Source: Hyphomicrobiales bacterium
GTDB lineage: Bacteria; Pseudomonadota; Alphaproteobacteria; Rhizobiales; Beijerinckiaceae
Length of the DNA stretch: 64,000 bases
NCBI GenBank assembly: GCA_900470775.1
Contig: UCBZ01000003.1
Coordinates: forward strand, 62,001-126,000
Direction: 5' to 3'
In this document: piece by piece, positions 1 to 9,432 of the stretch
Layout of the letters: each line of letters opens with the position of its first letter
Numbering within the stretch: the stretch's first letter is position 1
Notes under the pieces: generated by a model
What the model was told of the DNA's origin: nothing
Seen by the model: only the letters and a program-made list of their open reading frames with translations
Databases searched by the model: none
Translations under genes and position numbers: made by a program

Positions 1-329
1 TGCGCATCGTCGCCCAGAAGCGCATCCACCTGACCAAGGCTCAGGCAGAGACCTTCTATGCGGTCCACTCCGCGCGCCCCTTCTTCGGCGAGCTCGTCGA
101 GTTCATGACCTCGGGCCCCGTGGTCGTGCAGGTTCTCGAGGGCGAGGACGCCATCGCCAAGTATCGCGACGTGATGGGCGCCACCAACCCGGCCAACGCC
201 GCCGAGGGCACCATCCGCAAGCTCTTTGCTGAATCGGTCGGCGAGAACACCGCCCATGGCTCGGACGCTCCCGAGGCCGCCGCGATCGAGATCGCCCAGT
301 TCTTCTCCGGCAACGAGATCGTCGGCTGA
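1..329 (+). CDS. ndk: Nucleoside diphosphate kinase, C-terminal part
   Basis: This is the 3' end of a gene that enters from the left edge; the reading frame starts at base 3 and 108 residues are visible. The usual length is about 140, so roughly 32 N-terminal residues are missing. The enzyme transfers the gamma phosphate of ATP to nucleoside diphosphates through a phospho-histidine. The catalytic histidine lies in the NxxHGSD motif (codon at 255-257), and the family segments [17 protein letters not shown] and VMGATNP are clear. A strong terminator follows 27 bases after the stop codon. Confidence 0.97.
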   Translation, partial: RIVAQKRIHLTKAQAETFYAVHSARPFFGELVEFMTSGPVVVQVLEGEDAIAKYRDVMGATNPANAAEGTIRKLFAESVGENTAHGSDAPEAAAIEIAQFFSGNEIVG

Positions 330-356
330 GATTTTCCGCTGCTGAAAAGCGGAAAG

Positions 357-388
357 GCGGGCCGGTCTCCGGTCCGCCTTTTTCTTTG
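357..388 (+). terminator. Rho-independent terminator after ndk
   Basis: A 10-base-pair stem (357-366 with 370-379, one G-U pair) has a 3-base loop and is followed by TTTTTCTTT. It lies just downstream of the ndk stop codon and ends that transcript before the convergent outer-membrane gene. Confidence 0.85.
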
Positions 389-421
389 GGTCGCTGGAAG
401 CACCAGCCGCCTTGCCGCTCG

Positions 422-1264
422 TCAGAGCCCGAAGGAATAGCTCGACCCGGTATCGAAGGAGTAGCTCGCCGAGAGACCGATCGTGATCGAATCGCGCGAG
501 CCGTACGGCCTGACGATCGGGGAGCGCGTGGCGTCGCCGACGAGGCGCTTATATTCGACATAGGCCGTCGTCTTGAGCTGATCGGACCAGTTGTAGGTCA
601 GCTGCGCCAATGCGCCGACCGAATGCACGCCGGTATTGAAGCGCTGCAGCAGGCCGCCGGTGCCGGGCATGGCGCCGCTGGTCCCGAAATAGGTCCGGAC
701 ATAGTCGGCCGAGGCGATCCGCATGCGCGGGCCGACACCCAGCGTCCAGGCGCCGACAGTGGAGAAGGCGTCGAGCTTGAAATCGGCGACGATGCCGTCA
801 TGTGCGGCGATGCCGCGGCGTACATCGACACGGCTGCGCAGCCAGGACGTCGGATAGAATTCTACGAAGCCGCCGGCCTCAGCACCGAATTTGGTTGCCG
901 GAACCGCTACGAGCGCCGGATTGACCGTGGCGCTGCGCTTCCAGAGCAGGTCGCCCGAGAAGCCGATTCGCCAGCCCTGGCCGGAGAACACGCCGATGCT
1001 GAGCATTGCGTCGTCTTCGGCGCTCCACCATGTGCTTTTGAGGCCCCGGCCCAGTGAAATGATAGGCCTTGCCCGGAAGACGTAGTCATCCGAGCCGGTG
1101 TAGTCGGGTTGATAGCGCACGCCGGCACCCAGCGTGAGATACCAGTTCTGCGCCGACTGGGGCGAGGTGAGGGTGGTGTAGTCACGCGATTGCGCCTGAG
1201 CGCGATCGGACTGCGACAGGAAGAGGCAGGCGACGAGGCCCGCGAGAAACGCAACGCTACGCAT
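422..1264 (-). CDS. MipA/OmpV family outer-membrane protein
   Basis: The product is 280 residues when started at MRSVAFLAGLVACLFLS, a typical Sec signal peptide with likely cleavage after AQA near residue 24. The upstream in-frame extension to 1441 reads through intergenic DNA and is not supported. The mature part has alternating hydrophobic and polar strands (WYLTLGAGVRYQPDYTGSDD, then RARPIISLGRG), and the C terminus ends in aromatic and hydrophobic residues typical of beta-barrels. In this family the proteins sit in the outer membrane; MipA was described as a scaffold for peptidoglycan enzymes, but a specific role here is unknown. The gene converges on ndk. Confidence 0.82.
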   Translation of the reverse strand: MRSVAFLAGLVACLFLSQSDRAQAQSRDYTTLTSPQSAQNWYLTLGAGVRYQPDYTGSDDYVFRARPIISLGRGLKSTWWSAEDDAMLSIGVFSGQGWRIGFSGDLLWKRSATVNPALVAVPATKFGAEAGGFVEFYPTSWLRSRVDVRRGIAAHDGIVADFKLDAFSTVGAWTLGVGPRMRIASADYVRTYFGTSGAMPGTGGLLQRFNTGVHSVGALAQLTYNWSDQLKTTAYVEYKRLVGDATRSPIVRPYGSRDSITIGLSASYSFDTGSSYSFGL

Positions 1265-1470
1265 GAACCCGAACTCCGGCGCGACGGCGCCTCTCAAGAA
1301 GAATACGCCGGCAATCTGAGGCATTAGGATTAACCCGAGGTTGATGCTGCGGTGCGGCGCGGGATGGCAGGCCATGGAGGGTATGCGCGCCAAGCAAGAT
1401 GATGGCCATGCCCATGATTGCCGCACGCGGACACATTCCACTTTTTCCAGTGATGCTCTACGACGGTGAC

Positions 1471-3558
1471 ATGACCGAATTGCCGCGCATCACCCATCAT
1501 CCGTCCGTGTGTCCGCATGACTGCCCCTCCGCCTGTTCGCTGGAGGTCGAGGTCATCGACGGGCTCAGCATCGGCCGCGTGCGCGGCAGCAAGCGCCAGA
1601 GCTACACGGACGGGGTGATCTGCGCCAAGGTCGCCCGCTATGCCGAGCGCATCCATCATCCCGACCGGCTGATGTATCCGATGCGCCGCACTGGCCCGAA
1701 GGGCTCAGGCCAGTTCGAGCGCATCTCCTGGGACGAGGCGCTGGACGAGACCGCCCGGCGCTTTCTGGCGATCGAGACAGAGCACGGCGCGGATGCCGTC
1801 TGGCCCTATTACTATGCCGGCACGATGGGTCTGGTCATGCGCGACGGCATCAACCGCCTGCGCCATGCCAAGGGCTATTCCGGCCAGTATTCGACGATCT
1901 GCACGACCATGGCCTGGACCGGCTTCATCGCCGGAACGGGGCGTCTCGCCGGACCTGATCCGCGCGAGATGGCGAAGTCCGATTGCGTGGTGATCTGGGG
2001 CACCAACGCCGTGCACACGCAGGTCAATGTGATGCACCACGCCATCAAGGCGCGGAAGACCCGCGGCGCCAAGATCGTCGCCATCGACATCTACCACAAT
2101 GCGACGCTGGCCCAGGCCGACTTGGCTTTGGTCCTGCGGCCCGGAACCGATGCCGCGCTCGCCTGCGCCGTCATGCATGTCCTCTTCCGCGACGGTCATG
2201 CCGACCGCGACTATCTCGCCGCGCACACCGACGCGCCGGACGAACTCGAGGCGCATCTGCAGAGCCGCACGCCGGAATGGGCAGCCGCGATCACCGGGCT
2301 TTCGGTCGCGCAGATCGAGGAATTCGCCGCGCTCGTCGGCACGCGCAAGAAGAGCTTTTTCCGCCTCGGCTACGGCTTCGCCCGCCAGCGCAATGGCGCG
2401 GTGTCGATGCATGCGGCGCTGTCGGTGCCAACCGTGACCGGGGCCTGGCAGCATGAGGGCGGCGGCGCCTTCCACAGCAACAGCGGCATCTACAAATGGC
2501 GCAAGGGCCTGATCGAGGGCCTCGACCTGCGCGACCCCAAGGTGCGGGAACTCGACCAGTCGCAGATCGGCAGGGTGCTGACCGGCGATGCCGAGGCCTT
2601 ACGCCAGGGCGGCCCGGTCAAGGCGCTTTTCATCCAGAACACCAACCCGGTCTCGGTCGCGCCCGAGCAGGAACGGGTCAAGCAGGGCTTTGCCCGCGAG
2701 GACCTGTTCACCGTCGTCCATGAGCAGTTCATGACCGAGACAGCTCAGATGGCCGACATCGTGCTGCCCGCGACCCAGTTCATGGAACATGACGACCTCT
2801 ATCAGGGCGGCGGCCACCAGCACATCATGTGGGGCGGCAAGCTGGTCGATCCACCCGGCGAATGCCGCTCGAACCACGAGGTCGTCAGCGCGCTCGCCCA
2901 GCGTCTGGGCGCCAGCCATCGTGGCTTTGCCATGACGCCGCGCGAGATCGTCGACTGGACCATGCGCGAGAGCAAGCGCGGCACGCTCGACGAGCTCGTC
3001 GCCAATGATTTCCTCGACGTGCAGCCGGATTTTCGCACGGCGCATTATCTCGACGGCTTCGGCTATCCTGACCGCAAGTTCCGCTTCAAGCCGGACTGGC
3101 CGAAGGTGCCCAACGCCAATTCAGGCCCGATGGGCCCGTGGCAGCAGATGCCGGCGCTGCCCGACCAGTGGGACGTGCTGGAGAATGCCGATGCCGAGCA
3201 TCCGTTCCGGCTGGCGACGAGCCCGGCGCGCAGCTTCCTGAACTCGACCTTCACCGAGACGCCGAGCTCGGTGAAGAAGGAGGGCGGTCCGACGCTGATG
3301 CTGCATCCGGGCGACGCCGCCCGCCTCGGCATCGCGGCGGGCGAGGAGATCGTCGTCGGCAACACGCGCGGCAGCGTCCATCTGACGGCGGCCCTGTTCG
3401 ACGGCATCGTGCCGGGCGTCGTCATCGCCGAATCGATCTGGCCAAATGCCGCCCACAAGCATGGCCGCGGCATCAATACCATCACCGGTGCCGACGCGCC
3501 CGCGCCCTTCGGCGGCGCGGCCTTCCACGACAACAAGGTCTGGATCAAAAAGGCGTGA
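1471..3558 (+). CDS. Molybdopterin-containing oxidoreductase
   Basis: The product is 695 residues from ATG 1471; an in-frame ATG at 1453 is an alternative and neither has a strong ribosome site. An N-terminal 4Fe-4S motif is visible as Cys14, Cys18, Cys22 and Cys51 (CPHDCPSAC then C). It is followed by the large molybdopterin domains and a C-terminal dinucleotide-binding domain (MLHPGDAARLGI, then GVVIAESIWPN). The segment STICTTMAW probably carries the Cys ligand to molybdenum. There is no Tat signal, so it should be cytoplasmic. The family belongs to the DMSO reductase superfamily with unassigned substrate (annotations vary between formate-dehydrogenase-like and thiosulfate-reductase-like). 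No separate Fe-S or cytochrome subunit lies nearby. Confidence 0.88.
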   Translation: MTELPRITHHPSVCPHDCPSACSLEVEVIDGLSIGRVRGSKRQSYTDGVICAKVARYAERIHHPDRLMYPMRRTGPKGSGQFERISWDEALDETARRFLAIETEHGADAVWPYYYAGTMGLVMRDGINRLRHAKGYSGQYSTICTTMAWTGFIAGTGRLAGPDPREMAKSDCVVIWGTNAVHTQVNVMHHAIKARKTRGAKIVAIDIYHNATLAQADLALVLRPGTDAALACAVMHVLFRDGHADRDYLAAHTDAPDELEAHLQSRTPEWAAAITGLSVAQIEEFAALVGTRKKSFFRLGYGFARQRNGAVSMHAALSVPTVTGAWQHEGGGAFHSNSGIYKWRKGLIEGLDLRDPKVRELDQSQIGRVLTGDAEALRQGGPVKALFIQNTNPVSVAPEQERVKQGFAREDLFTVVHEQFMTETAQMADIVLPATQFMEHDDLYQGGGHQHIMWGGKLVDPPGECRSNHEVVSALAQRLGASHRGFAMTPREIVDWTMRESKRGTLDELVANDFLDVQPDFRTAHYLDGFGYPDRKFRFKPDWPKVPNANSGPMGPWQQMPALPDQWDVLENADAEHPFRLATSPARSFLNSTFTETPSSVKKEGGPTLMLHPGDAARLGIAAGEEIVVGNTRGSVHLTAALFDGIVPGVVIAESIWPNAAHKHGRGINTITGADAPAPFGGAAFHDNKVWIKKA

Positions 3559-3659
3559 CCGCGCCCTCTTGATTTTCCGATGGTGCTATGGACCATCCCT
3601 CGCGGTGGCTGGCGACTCGTGCGGGCCGATGCGCCTGCTCTCGAAGGACGAACGAAATC

Positions 3660-4022
3660 ATGATCATGCGGCGGATGGGTGCGGTCTTTCTGGCCGGTGG
3701 ATTGACTGTGCTGGCAGGCCTCTCGGCTTACGCGGCGAGCGGGACGAGCGCCTTGCCGCCACCGGACCCGACCGCCAAGAACCTGACGCCCTACATGATC
3801 CAGTTGCGCGCCTTCGACGCTTGCCTGCATACGCAGTCTCAGCTCTTGAAGACGACGCGCGAGGCGGTGCATACGCCGTGCAGCTGCTACGCCAAGGGCA
3901 CGGTCACCGCGATGACCAAGGACGAGATCCAGGCCTTCCGCGACACCGGCTATTTCAACGATTCGGCACGCGAGAAGGGCCTGGGCTTCATCGATCAGTG
4001 CAAGCTCAAGCGGCCTGTCTGA
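3660..4022 (+). CDS. Small exported protein with four cysteines, unknown function
   Basis: The product is 120 residues. The start at 3660 is chosen because GAAGGA lies about 10 bases upstream and because it gives a clean signal peptide (MIMRRMGAVFLAGG through SAYAAS). The mature protein has Cys in DACLHTQ, TPCSCYAKG and DQCKLKR, which could form two disulfides or bind a metal or heme, although no CxxCH motif is present. The gene lies 101 bases after the molybdoenzyme gene on the same strand. Its last 17 bases overlap the end of the convergent GST gene. I do not recognise the family. Confidence 0.7.
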   Translation: MIMRRMGAVFLAGGLTVLAGLSAYAASGTSALPPPDPTAKNLTPYMIQLRAFDACLHTQSQLLKTTREAVHTPCSCYAKGTVTAMTKDEIQAFRDTGYFNDSAREKGLGFIDQCKLKRPV

Positions 4023-4728
4023 CCGCCTCCGCTACCGGGAAGAAGCGCTCCTTGATCCGCGTCGCATAGGCGACGAGACTCGGGCGCGCTTCCACCAGCT
4101 CTCGAAAGCGGGAATCGAACAGCGGGCACAGGCCTGCGATCATGAAGGCGCCGAGCGTGGCGTCGGCCCCGGCCGGCGCTTCGCCGCCGAGATAATCGCG
4201 GTTGCCGAGAATGCCGACGATCGCGTCGAGGCTGCGCGCCGCCAACACCATCTTCTCGGCCGGGCTGTGGCGCCCGATGCCGTGGCCGTCGAGATTGCGC
4301 CGGACCTTTCGCCGGATCATGGCGCAGATGAGCGGCCGCAGCGGCGCCGGGACGGGCTTGAAGAAATTCGCCGGACCGCGCGCGAAATTGGCGTCGTCCA
4401 TCCAGCGTTCGTCGACGATGATCCAGTAGATCTGGTCCTCAAGCATCTTTTCGAGCGCCCAGAGCGTGCCACGCCGCTCGGCGTCCAGCCCGGCGTCGAA
4501 ATCGATTCCGTGCCGGCTTTCGAGATGGAAGCGGATGAAGCTGGAATCGGCGATGGTGACGCCGTCATCGACGATCAGCGGCAGCTTGCGCTTCGGCGCC
4601 CGGCGCAGGTCGCCGTTCGCCCGCTGGTAGGGCAGGCCCGATATCTTCAGCAGAAGCTCGGCCTTGATGCAGAACGGGCTCGGATCGGGCAGGCCGAAAC
4701 CTGGCCCGAAACTGTGCAGCGTGATCAT
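4006..4728 (-). CDS. Glutathione S-transferase family protein
   Basis: The product is 240 residues from an ATG preceded by a strong GGGGAGG site. The N-terminal thioredoxin-like fold carries SPFCIKAELLLKISGLPY, followed by the cis-proline segment KLPLIVDDGVTIADSSFI and an all-helical C-terminal domain (about residues 80-235). The order and the FCIKAELLL motif resemble metaxin/Tom37-like GSTs rather than detoxifying classes. Substrate is unknown. It is divergent from a WYL regulator with a perfect palindrome between them, so it is a likely target of that regulator. Confidence 0.82.
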   Translation of the reverse strand: MITLHSFGPGFGLPDPSPFCIKAELLLKISGLPYQRANGDLRRAPKRKLPLIVDDGVTIADSSFIRFHLESRHGIDFDAGLDAERRGTLWALEKMLEDQIYWIIVDERWMDDANFARGPANFFKPVPAPLRPLICAMIRRKVRRNLDGHGIGRHSPAEKMVLAARSLDAIVGILGNRDYLGGEAPAGADATLGAFMIAGLCPLFDSRFRELVEARPSLVAYATRIKERFFPVAEAVRQAA

Positions 4729-4775
4729 CGTCGCCTCCCCAAACCGATCTGACGTTCCGCGAGATACTACTGACA

Positions 4776-4802
4776 CGCTGCTGACAAAGACTGTCAGCAG
4801 CG
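4776..4802. promoter_or_regulatory. Perfect 11-bp inverted repeat between the GST and WYL genes
   Basis: CGCTGCTGACA (4776-4786) and TGTCAGCAGCG (4792-4802) are exact reverse complements with a 5-base spacer. The site lies 48 bases from the GST start and 45 bases from the regulator start, the usual place for an operator controlling both divergent genes. A further half-like CTGACA lies just to the left at 4770-4775. Binding by the neighbouring WYL regulator is inference. Confidence 0.6.
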
Positions 4803-4846
4803 CTAGGGCATTGTGGCATCGGGAAGCCGAAGCGGGAACGATCGAC

Positions 4847-5635
4847 ATGCAGCGCGCCGAACGATTGCTGGACATGATCCAGAGCCTGCGCCGGCGGCGC
4901 CGGCCGGTGACGGCCGAGACGCTCTCATCCGAACTCGATGTCTCGGTGCGGACCGTCTACCGCGACATCGCCGCGCTGGTGCGCCAGGGCGTGCCGGTGC
5001 GCGGCGAGGCCGGCATCGGCTATGTGCTCGACGCCGGCTTCGACCTGCCGCCTTTGATGCTGTCGCCCGACGAGATCGAGGCGGTTCTAGTCGGCATGCG
5101 CTGGCTCGGCGAGCGTGCCGATCCCGTGCTGTCCCGCGCGGCCGAGGACGTCGTCAGCAAGATCGCCGCGGTTCTGCCTGCCCATCTGCGGCCGATCCTG
5201 CTCGACGGCGCCCTGTTTGCCCCGGCCTACGGCCGCGACGCGCCGGTCGATCAGGTCGATGTCGCCGCCGTGCGCGCCGCCATCCGCCAGGGTCGCAAGC
5301 TCGAGATGCGCTATCGCGACGAGAGCGGACAGGACACGCAGCGTATGATCTGGCCGATCGGCATGACCTTTTACGAGCGCGTCCGCATCGTTATCGCCTG
5401 GTGCGAGCTGCGCCAGGCCTTCCGCCATTTCCGCACCGACCGCATCACCGACCTCGTCGCGCGCGATGAGCGCTATCCGGCTCGCCGCGCCGATCTGTTC
5501 CGGCGCTGGCAGAAGGAGGAGGAGGCGCGTTGCCAGGAGGAGAGCGAGCGGCGTGAGGAGGCTCAGCGTCTGACGACGGCCCCGTCGACGAGCGCGGCGC
5601 GGCCCGAGGCGACCTCGGCGAGCGCGCGTGGATAG
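4847..5635 (+). CDS. HTH/WYL-domain (YafY-type) transcriptional regulator
   Basis: The product is 262 residues from ATG 4847 (MQRAERLLDMIQSLRRRRRP). A DeoR-like winged helix occupies residues 1-60 (TAETLSSELDVSVRTVYRDI), followed by a WYL-type ligand domain (about 130-225), where the signature reads IAWCELRQAFRHFRTDRI, i.e. W-C-E in place of W-Y-L. The C terminus is a charged Arg/Glu-rich tail of about 35 residues. WYL regulators sense nucleotides or small molecules. It is divergent from a GST gene. The last 73 bases overlap the 3' end of purN on the other strand. Confidence 0.88.
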   Translation: MQRAERLLDMIQSLRRRRRPVTAETLSSELDVSVRTVYRDIAALVRQGVPVRGEAGIGYVLDAGFDLPPLMLSPDEIEAVLVGMRWLGERADPVLSRAAEDVVSKIAAVLPAHLRPILLDGALFAPAYGRDAPVDQVDVAAVRAAIRQGRKLEMRYRDESGQDTQRMIWPIGMTFYERVRIVIAWCELRQAFRHFRTDRITDLVARDERYPARRADLFRRWQKEEEARCQEESERREEAQRLTTAPSTSAARPEATSASARG

Positions 5636-6182
5636 AGCAGGTGCTCCTGCACGAGGACGCGCGAAGCCAGCGTGTCCTCGTCGTCTTCAGGCAGGACCGG
5701 CACCTTCGCCTGCATGATCACCGGGCCGGCATCGAGCTCCGGCACGACGAAATGCACGCTGCAGCCATGCTCCACGACGCCGGCTTCCAGCGCCTGGCGG
5801 TGTGTATGCGTACCCTTGAACAAAGGCAGCAGGGACGGGTGGATGTTGATCATGCGGCCTTCCCAGCGCCGCACGAACCACGGCGTCATGATCCGCATGA
5901 ATCCGGCCAGCACGACGAGATCGATCTGATTGACGCGCAGAACCTCATCCATGGCGCGCTCGAAGGCCTCGCGATCCCTATTGAAGGCGCGGTGATCGAC
6001 GGTCGCGGTCGCGATGCCGAATTCCTTCGCCCGGTCGAGCCCGCCGGCGCCAGGCACGTTCGAGAGCACCAGCGCGATCTCGGCAGGGAAACCCTCGGCT
6101 TGCGCCGCCTCGACCAGCGAGACCATGTTCGAGCCGCGCCCCGAGATCAGGATCCCGACGCGCGGGCGCGGGGCCGGTGCGC

Positions 6183-6186
<4 letters not shown>
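5563..6186 (-). CDS. purN: Phosphoribosylglycinamide formyltransferase
   Basis: The product is 207 residues. PurN transfers a formyl group from 10-formyl-THF to GAR, the third step of purine synthesis. The phosphate-binding SGRGSNM loop, the catalytic segment [14 protein letters not shown] (Asn and His) and the Asp in [10 protein letters not shown] are all present. It starts with GTG, and the start overlaps the purM stop as GTGA, so the two genes are translationally coupled. Its 3' end overlaps the regulator gene on the opposite strand by 73 bases. Confidence 0.96.
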
Positions 6187-7256
<1,070 letters not shown>

Positions 7257-7379
7257 CTTGTTGCCTTCAATTCCGCTCGGTTTCCCGTTGCGGCGAGCGA
7301 TAGGCAAGCGGGCGGCGGCTTGCAAGGCGTCTTGGCGTTTTCGTCGGGGAATTGGCCGGAGAACTGTGGCGCGGCGCGC

Positions 7380-8687
7380 TCAGTGCATCGCCGCGAGCTT
7401 GCCGCCGGCGCGCAGGAAGCGGGTCGGATCGACCGGCTCCTCGTTGATGCGGGTCTCGTAATGCAGGTGAGGGCCGGTCGAGCGCCCGGTGGTGCCGACG
7501 CGGCCGACGACGGTGCCGGTCGTCACGGTCTGGCCGACCGAAGCCAGGATCGCCGACATATGAGCGTAGCGCGTCGTGATGCCGTTGGCGTGCTCGATCT
7601 CGACCATGTTGCCGTAGCCGCCGGAATACTCGGCCGTGATGACCTTGCCCGGCGCCGTGGCGCGGATCGGCGAACCGCTCTCGGCGCGGAAGTCGACGCC
7701 GGTATGCATCGCCGGGCTGCGCGTGAACGGATCGACGCGGTAGCCATAGTTGGAGGTGAAATCGACGTCGCCGGCCATCGGCTTGGCCAGCGGCAGTTGC
7801 TCGACCAGGCCGCGCAACCGCATCACCGAGGCGATTCGCGGCTGCAGGGCGCTCAGCGTGGCTTCGAACGGGCCGGCGGAGGCGTCGATCTTGAACGGGA
7901 CGAACGGGCCGCCGACGCCCTTAGCGATACCGCTCTGGGCCGCCATCCGGTCGGTATCGAGACCGGTCTCGGACAGGGCGCCGCGCAGGCGCTTCTGCGA
8001 ATCCGCCAGCGTCTCGTCCATGTCCTTCAATGCGGCGATCTGGGCACCGGTGGTGTTGGCGATGGCGCGGTCGAGACGGGTCAGCGCCGCATCGACGCGC
8101 TGGGCCGGGGGCTGCGCCACGACTTCACCTGACCGCCATGGCGCGTTCTGGTTCGCGTCGGCGCCGCGCAGGGCCGGCGAATCGGGCGCAGGCGTCGGTT
8201 TCGTCGGCATGATCGGTGCGAAGCTGGTGACGCCCGATGCCCGAACCGGCTCATCCGGCTTGATCATGCGCGGGCGCAAGGGCGCCTTGGATGCGCTGAC
8301 GATGCCGCCGGTCTGGAGCGTGTCGGCCAGCGCCGTGACGAGGGACTGCCGTGATTCCAGCTCGGCCTGGCGCGTCGCCAGCTCGTCGACGCGGGCCTCG
8401 ACGCCGTCCTGATCGAGCAAGGCGCGGCTGGCCAGGCGATCGACATCGGCGCGCAGCGAGGCGATGCGGTCTTCATAGGCGTATTGGCGCGTGGTTTCCC
8501 GGGCGATCAGCCGTGCGGCCAGATCGTCCTTGCTCAGGACATACCAGCCGGCGGCGCCGCTGCCGGCGGTTGTCAGCGCGAGCCAGGCCAAGCCCGCCAG
8601 AACTGTCGAGCGTCGGATGGTGTAGGTCTTATGCGTGACCAGGCCGGAGACCGGGAGGGCGGGGCCTGTCGGGGAAGATTGAGTCAT
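7380..8687 (-). CDS. M23 family (LytM-type) peptidase, membrane-anchored
   Basis: The product is 435 residues from MTQSSPTGPALPV; upstream in-frame codons belong to the intergenic region. One membrane segment lies at about 30-50, followed by a periplasmic coiled coil (about 55-115 and 195-240) and a C-terminal M23 domain. The zinc-binding motifs MHTGVDF and GPHLHYE and the second-shell YAHM are intact, so it may be an active endopeptidase that cuts peptide cross-links in the wall. The coiled-coil plus LytM design resembles cell-separation hydrolases or activators such as EnvC, but the partner is unknown. Confidence 0.88.
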   Translation of the reverse strand: MTQSSPTGPALPVSGLVTHKTYTIRRSTVLAGLAWLALTTAGSGAAGWYVLSKDDLAARLIARETTRQYAYEDRIASLRADVDRLASRALLDQDGVEARVDELATRQAELESRQSLVTALADTLQTGGIVSASKAPLRPRMIKPDEPVRASGVTSFAPIMPTKPTPAPDSPALRGADANQNAPWRSGEVVAQPPAQRVDAALTRLDRAIANTTGAQIAALKDMDETLADSQKRLRGALSETGLDTDRMAAQSGIAKGVGGPFVPFKIDASAGPFEATLSALQPRIASVMRLRGLVEQLPLAKPMAGDVDFTSNYGYRVDPFTRSPAMHTGVDFRAESGSPIRATAPGKVITAEYSGGYGNMVEIEHANGITTRYAHMSAILASVGQTVTTGTVVGRVGTTGRSTGPHLHYETRINEEPVDPTRFLRAGGKLAAMH

Positions 8688-8772
8688 TTTACGCGGGACC
8701 GGAGTTACGCTGCCGATACCGTCATCAGACGCCGTTAAGGTTAATCTTTCGCAAAGCGCGCGCCGATGGGGG

Positions 8773-9237
8773 TCAAAGCGCCTTCGCGGCTGCCAGAACC
8801 TCCTCGGCATGGCCAGCCACCTTCACCTTGCGCCAGATCCGTGCGATCCGGCCGTCGCGGTCGATCAGGAAGGTCGTCCGCTCGACGCCCATATAGGTTC
8901 GGCCATACATGCTTTTCTCGACCCAGAGGCCGTAGGCTTGCAGCGCGCCCAGCGTCTCGTCGGCGACGAGCGGGAAGTCGAGCCCGTACTTGGTCTTGAA
9001 CTTGTCGTGCTTTTTCACCGGATCGGGCGAAATTCCGATGATGTCGGTATCCGCCGCGGCAAAATCGCGGCGCAATCCGTTGAAGGCGATGGCCTCCTGC
9101 GTACAGCTTGGCGTGTCGTCCTTGGGATAGGCGTAGAGCACCAGCTTGCGCCCCTTGAAATCGGCCAGCGACAAGGTGCCGCCGCCATCGCGCCCGAGCC
9201 GGAAGTCGGGAGCCTGGTCGCCATCCTGCAAAGCCAT
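8773..9237 (-). CDS. bcp: Thioredoxin-dependent peroxiredoxin, Bcp/PrxQ type
   Basis: The product is 154 residues and reduces hydroperoxides with a peroxidatic cysteine. Cys45 sits in DDTPSCTQEAIAF, with the conserved Thr42 and an Arg in ERTTFLID. The resolving Cys found five residues later in many PrxQ proteins is absent, so this looks like a 1-Cys variant. It is divergent from the AsmA-like gene across 195 bases. Confidence 0.93.
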   Translation of the reverse strand: MALQDGDQAPDFRLGRDGGGTLSLADFKGRKLVLYAYPKDDTPSCTQEAIAFNGLRRDFAAADTDIIGISPDPVKKHDKFKTKYGLDFPLVADETLGALQAYGLWVEKSMYGRTYMGVERTTFLIDRDGRIARIWRKVKVAGHAEEVLAAAKAL

Positions 9238-9432
9238 TGATTTGCCTTCCTTTTGTCGCCTTCGCCCTGCATGTGCCGGCGAGGGATCGCGGGCTGTGAT
9301 AGAGTGCAGCCACGCTGCGGGAAACCCTGCTTCTTGCCGAATCGGTTTGCCTGGCTGCATCGACACAGCATTCGCCATCGGCTTGGATGACGACGGTGAT
9401 CGCAGTGCGACGCCGATCCCGAAACGGATCAT

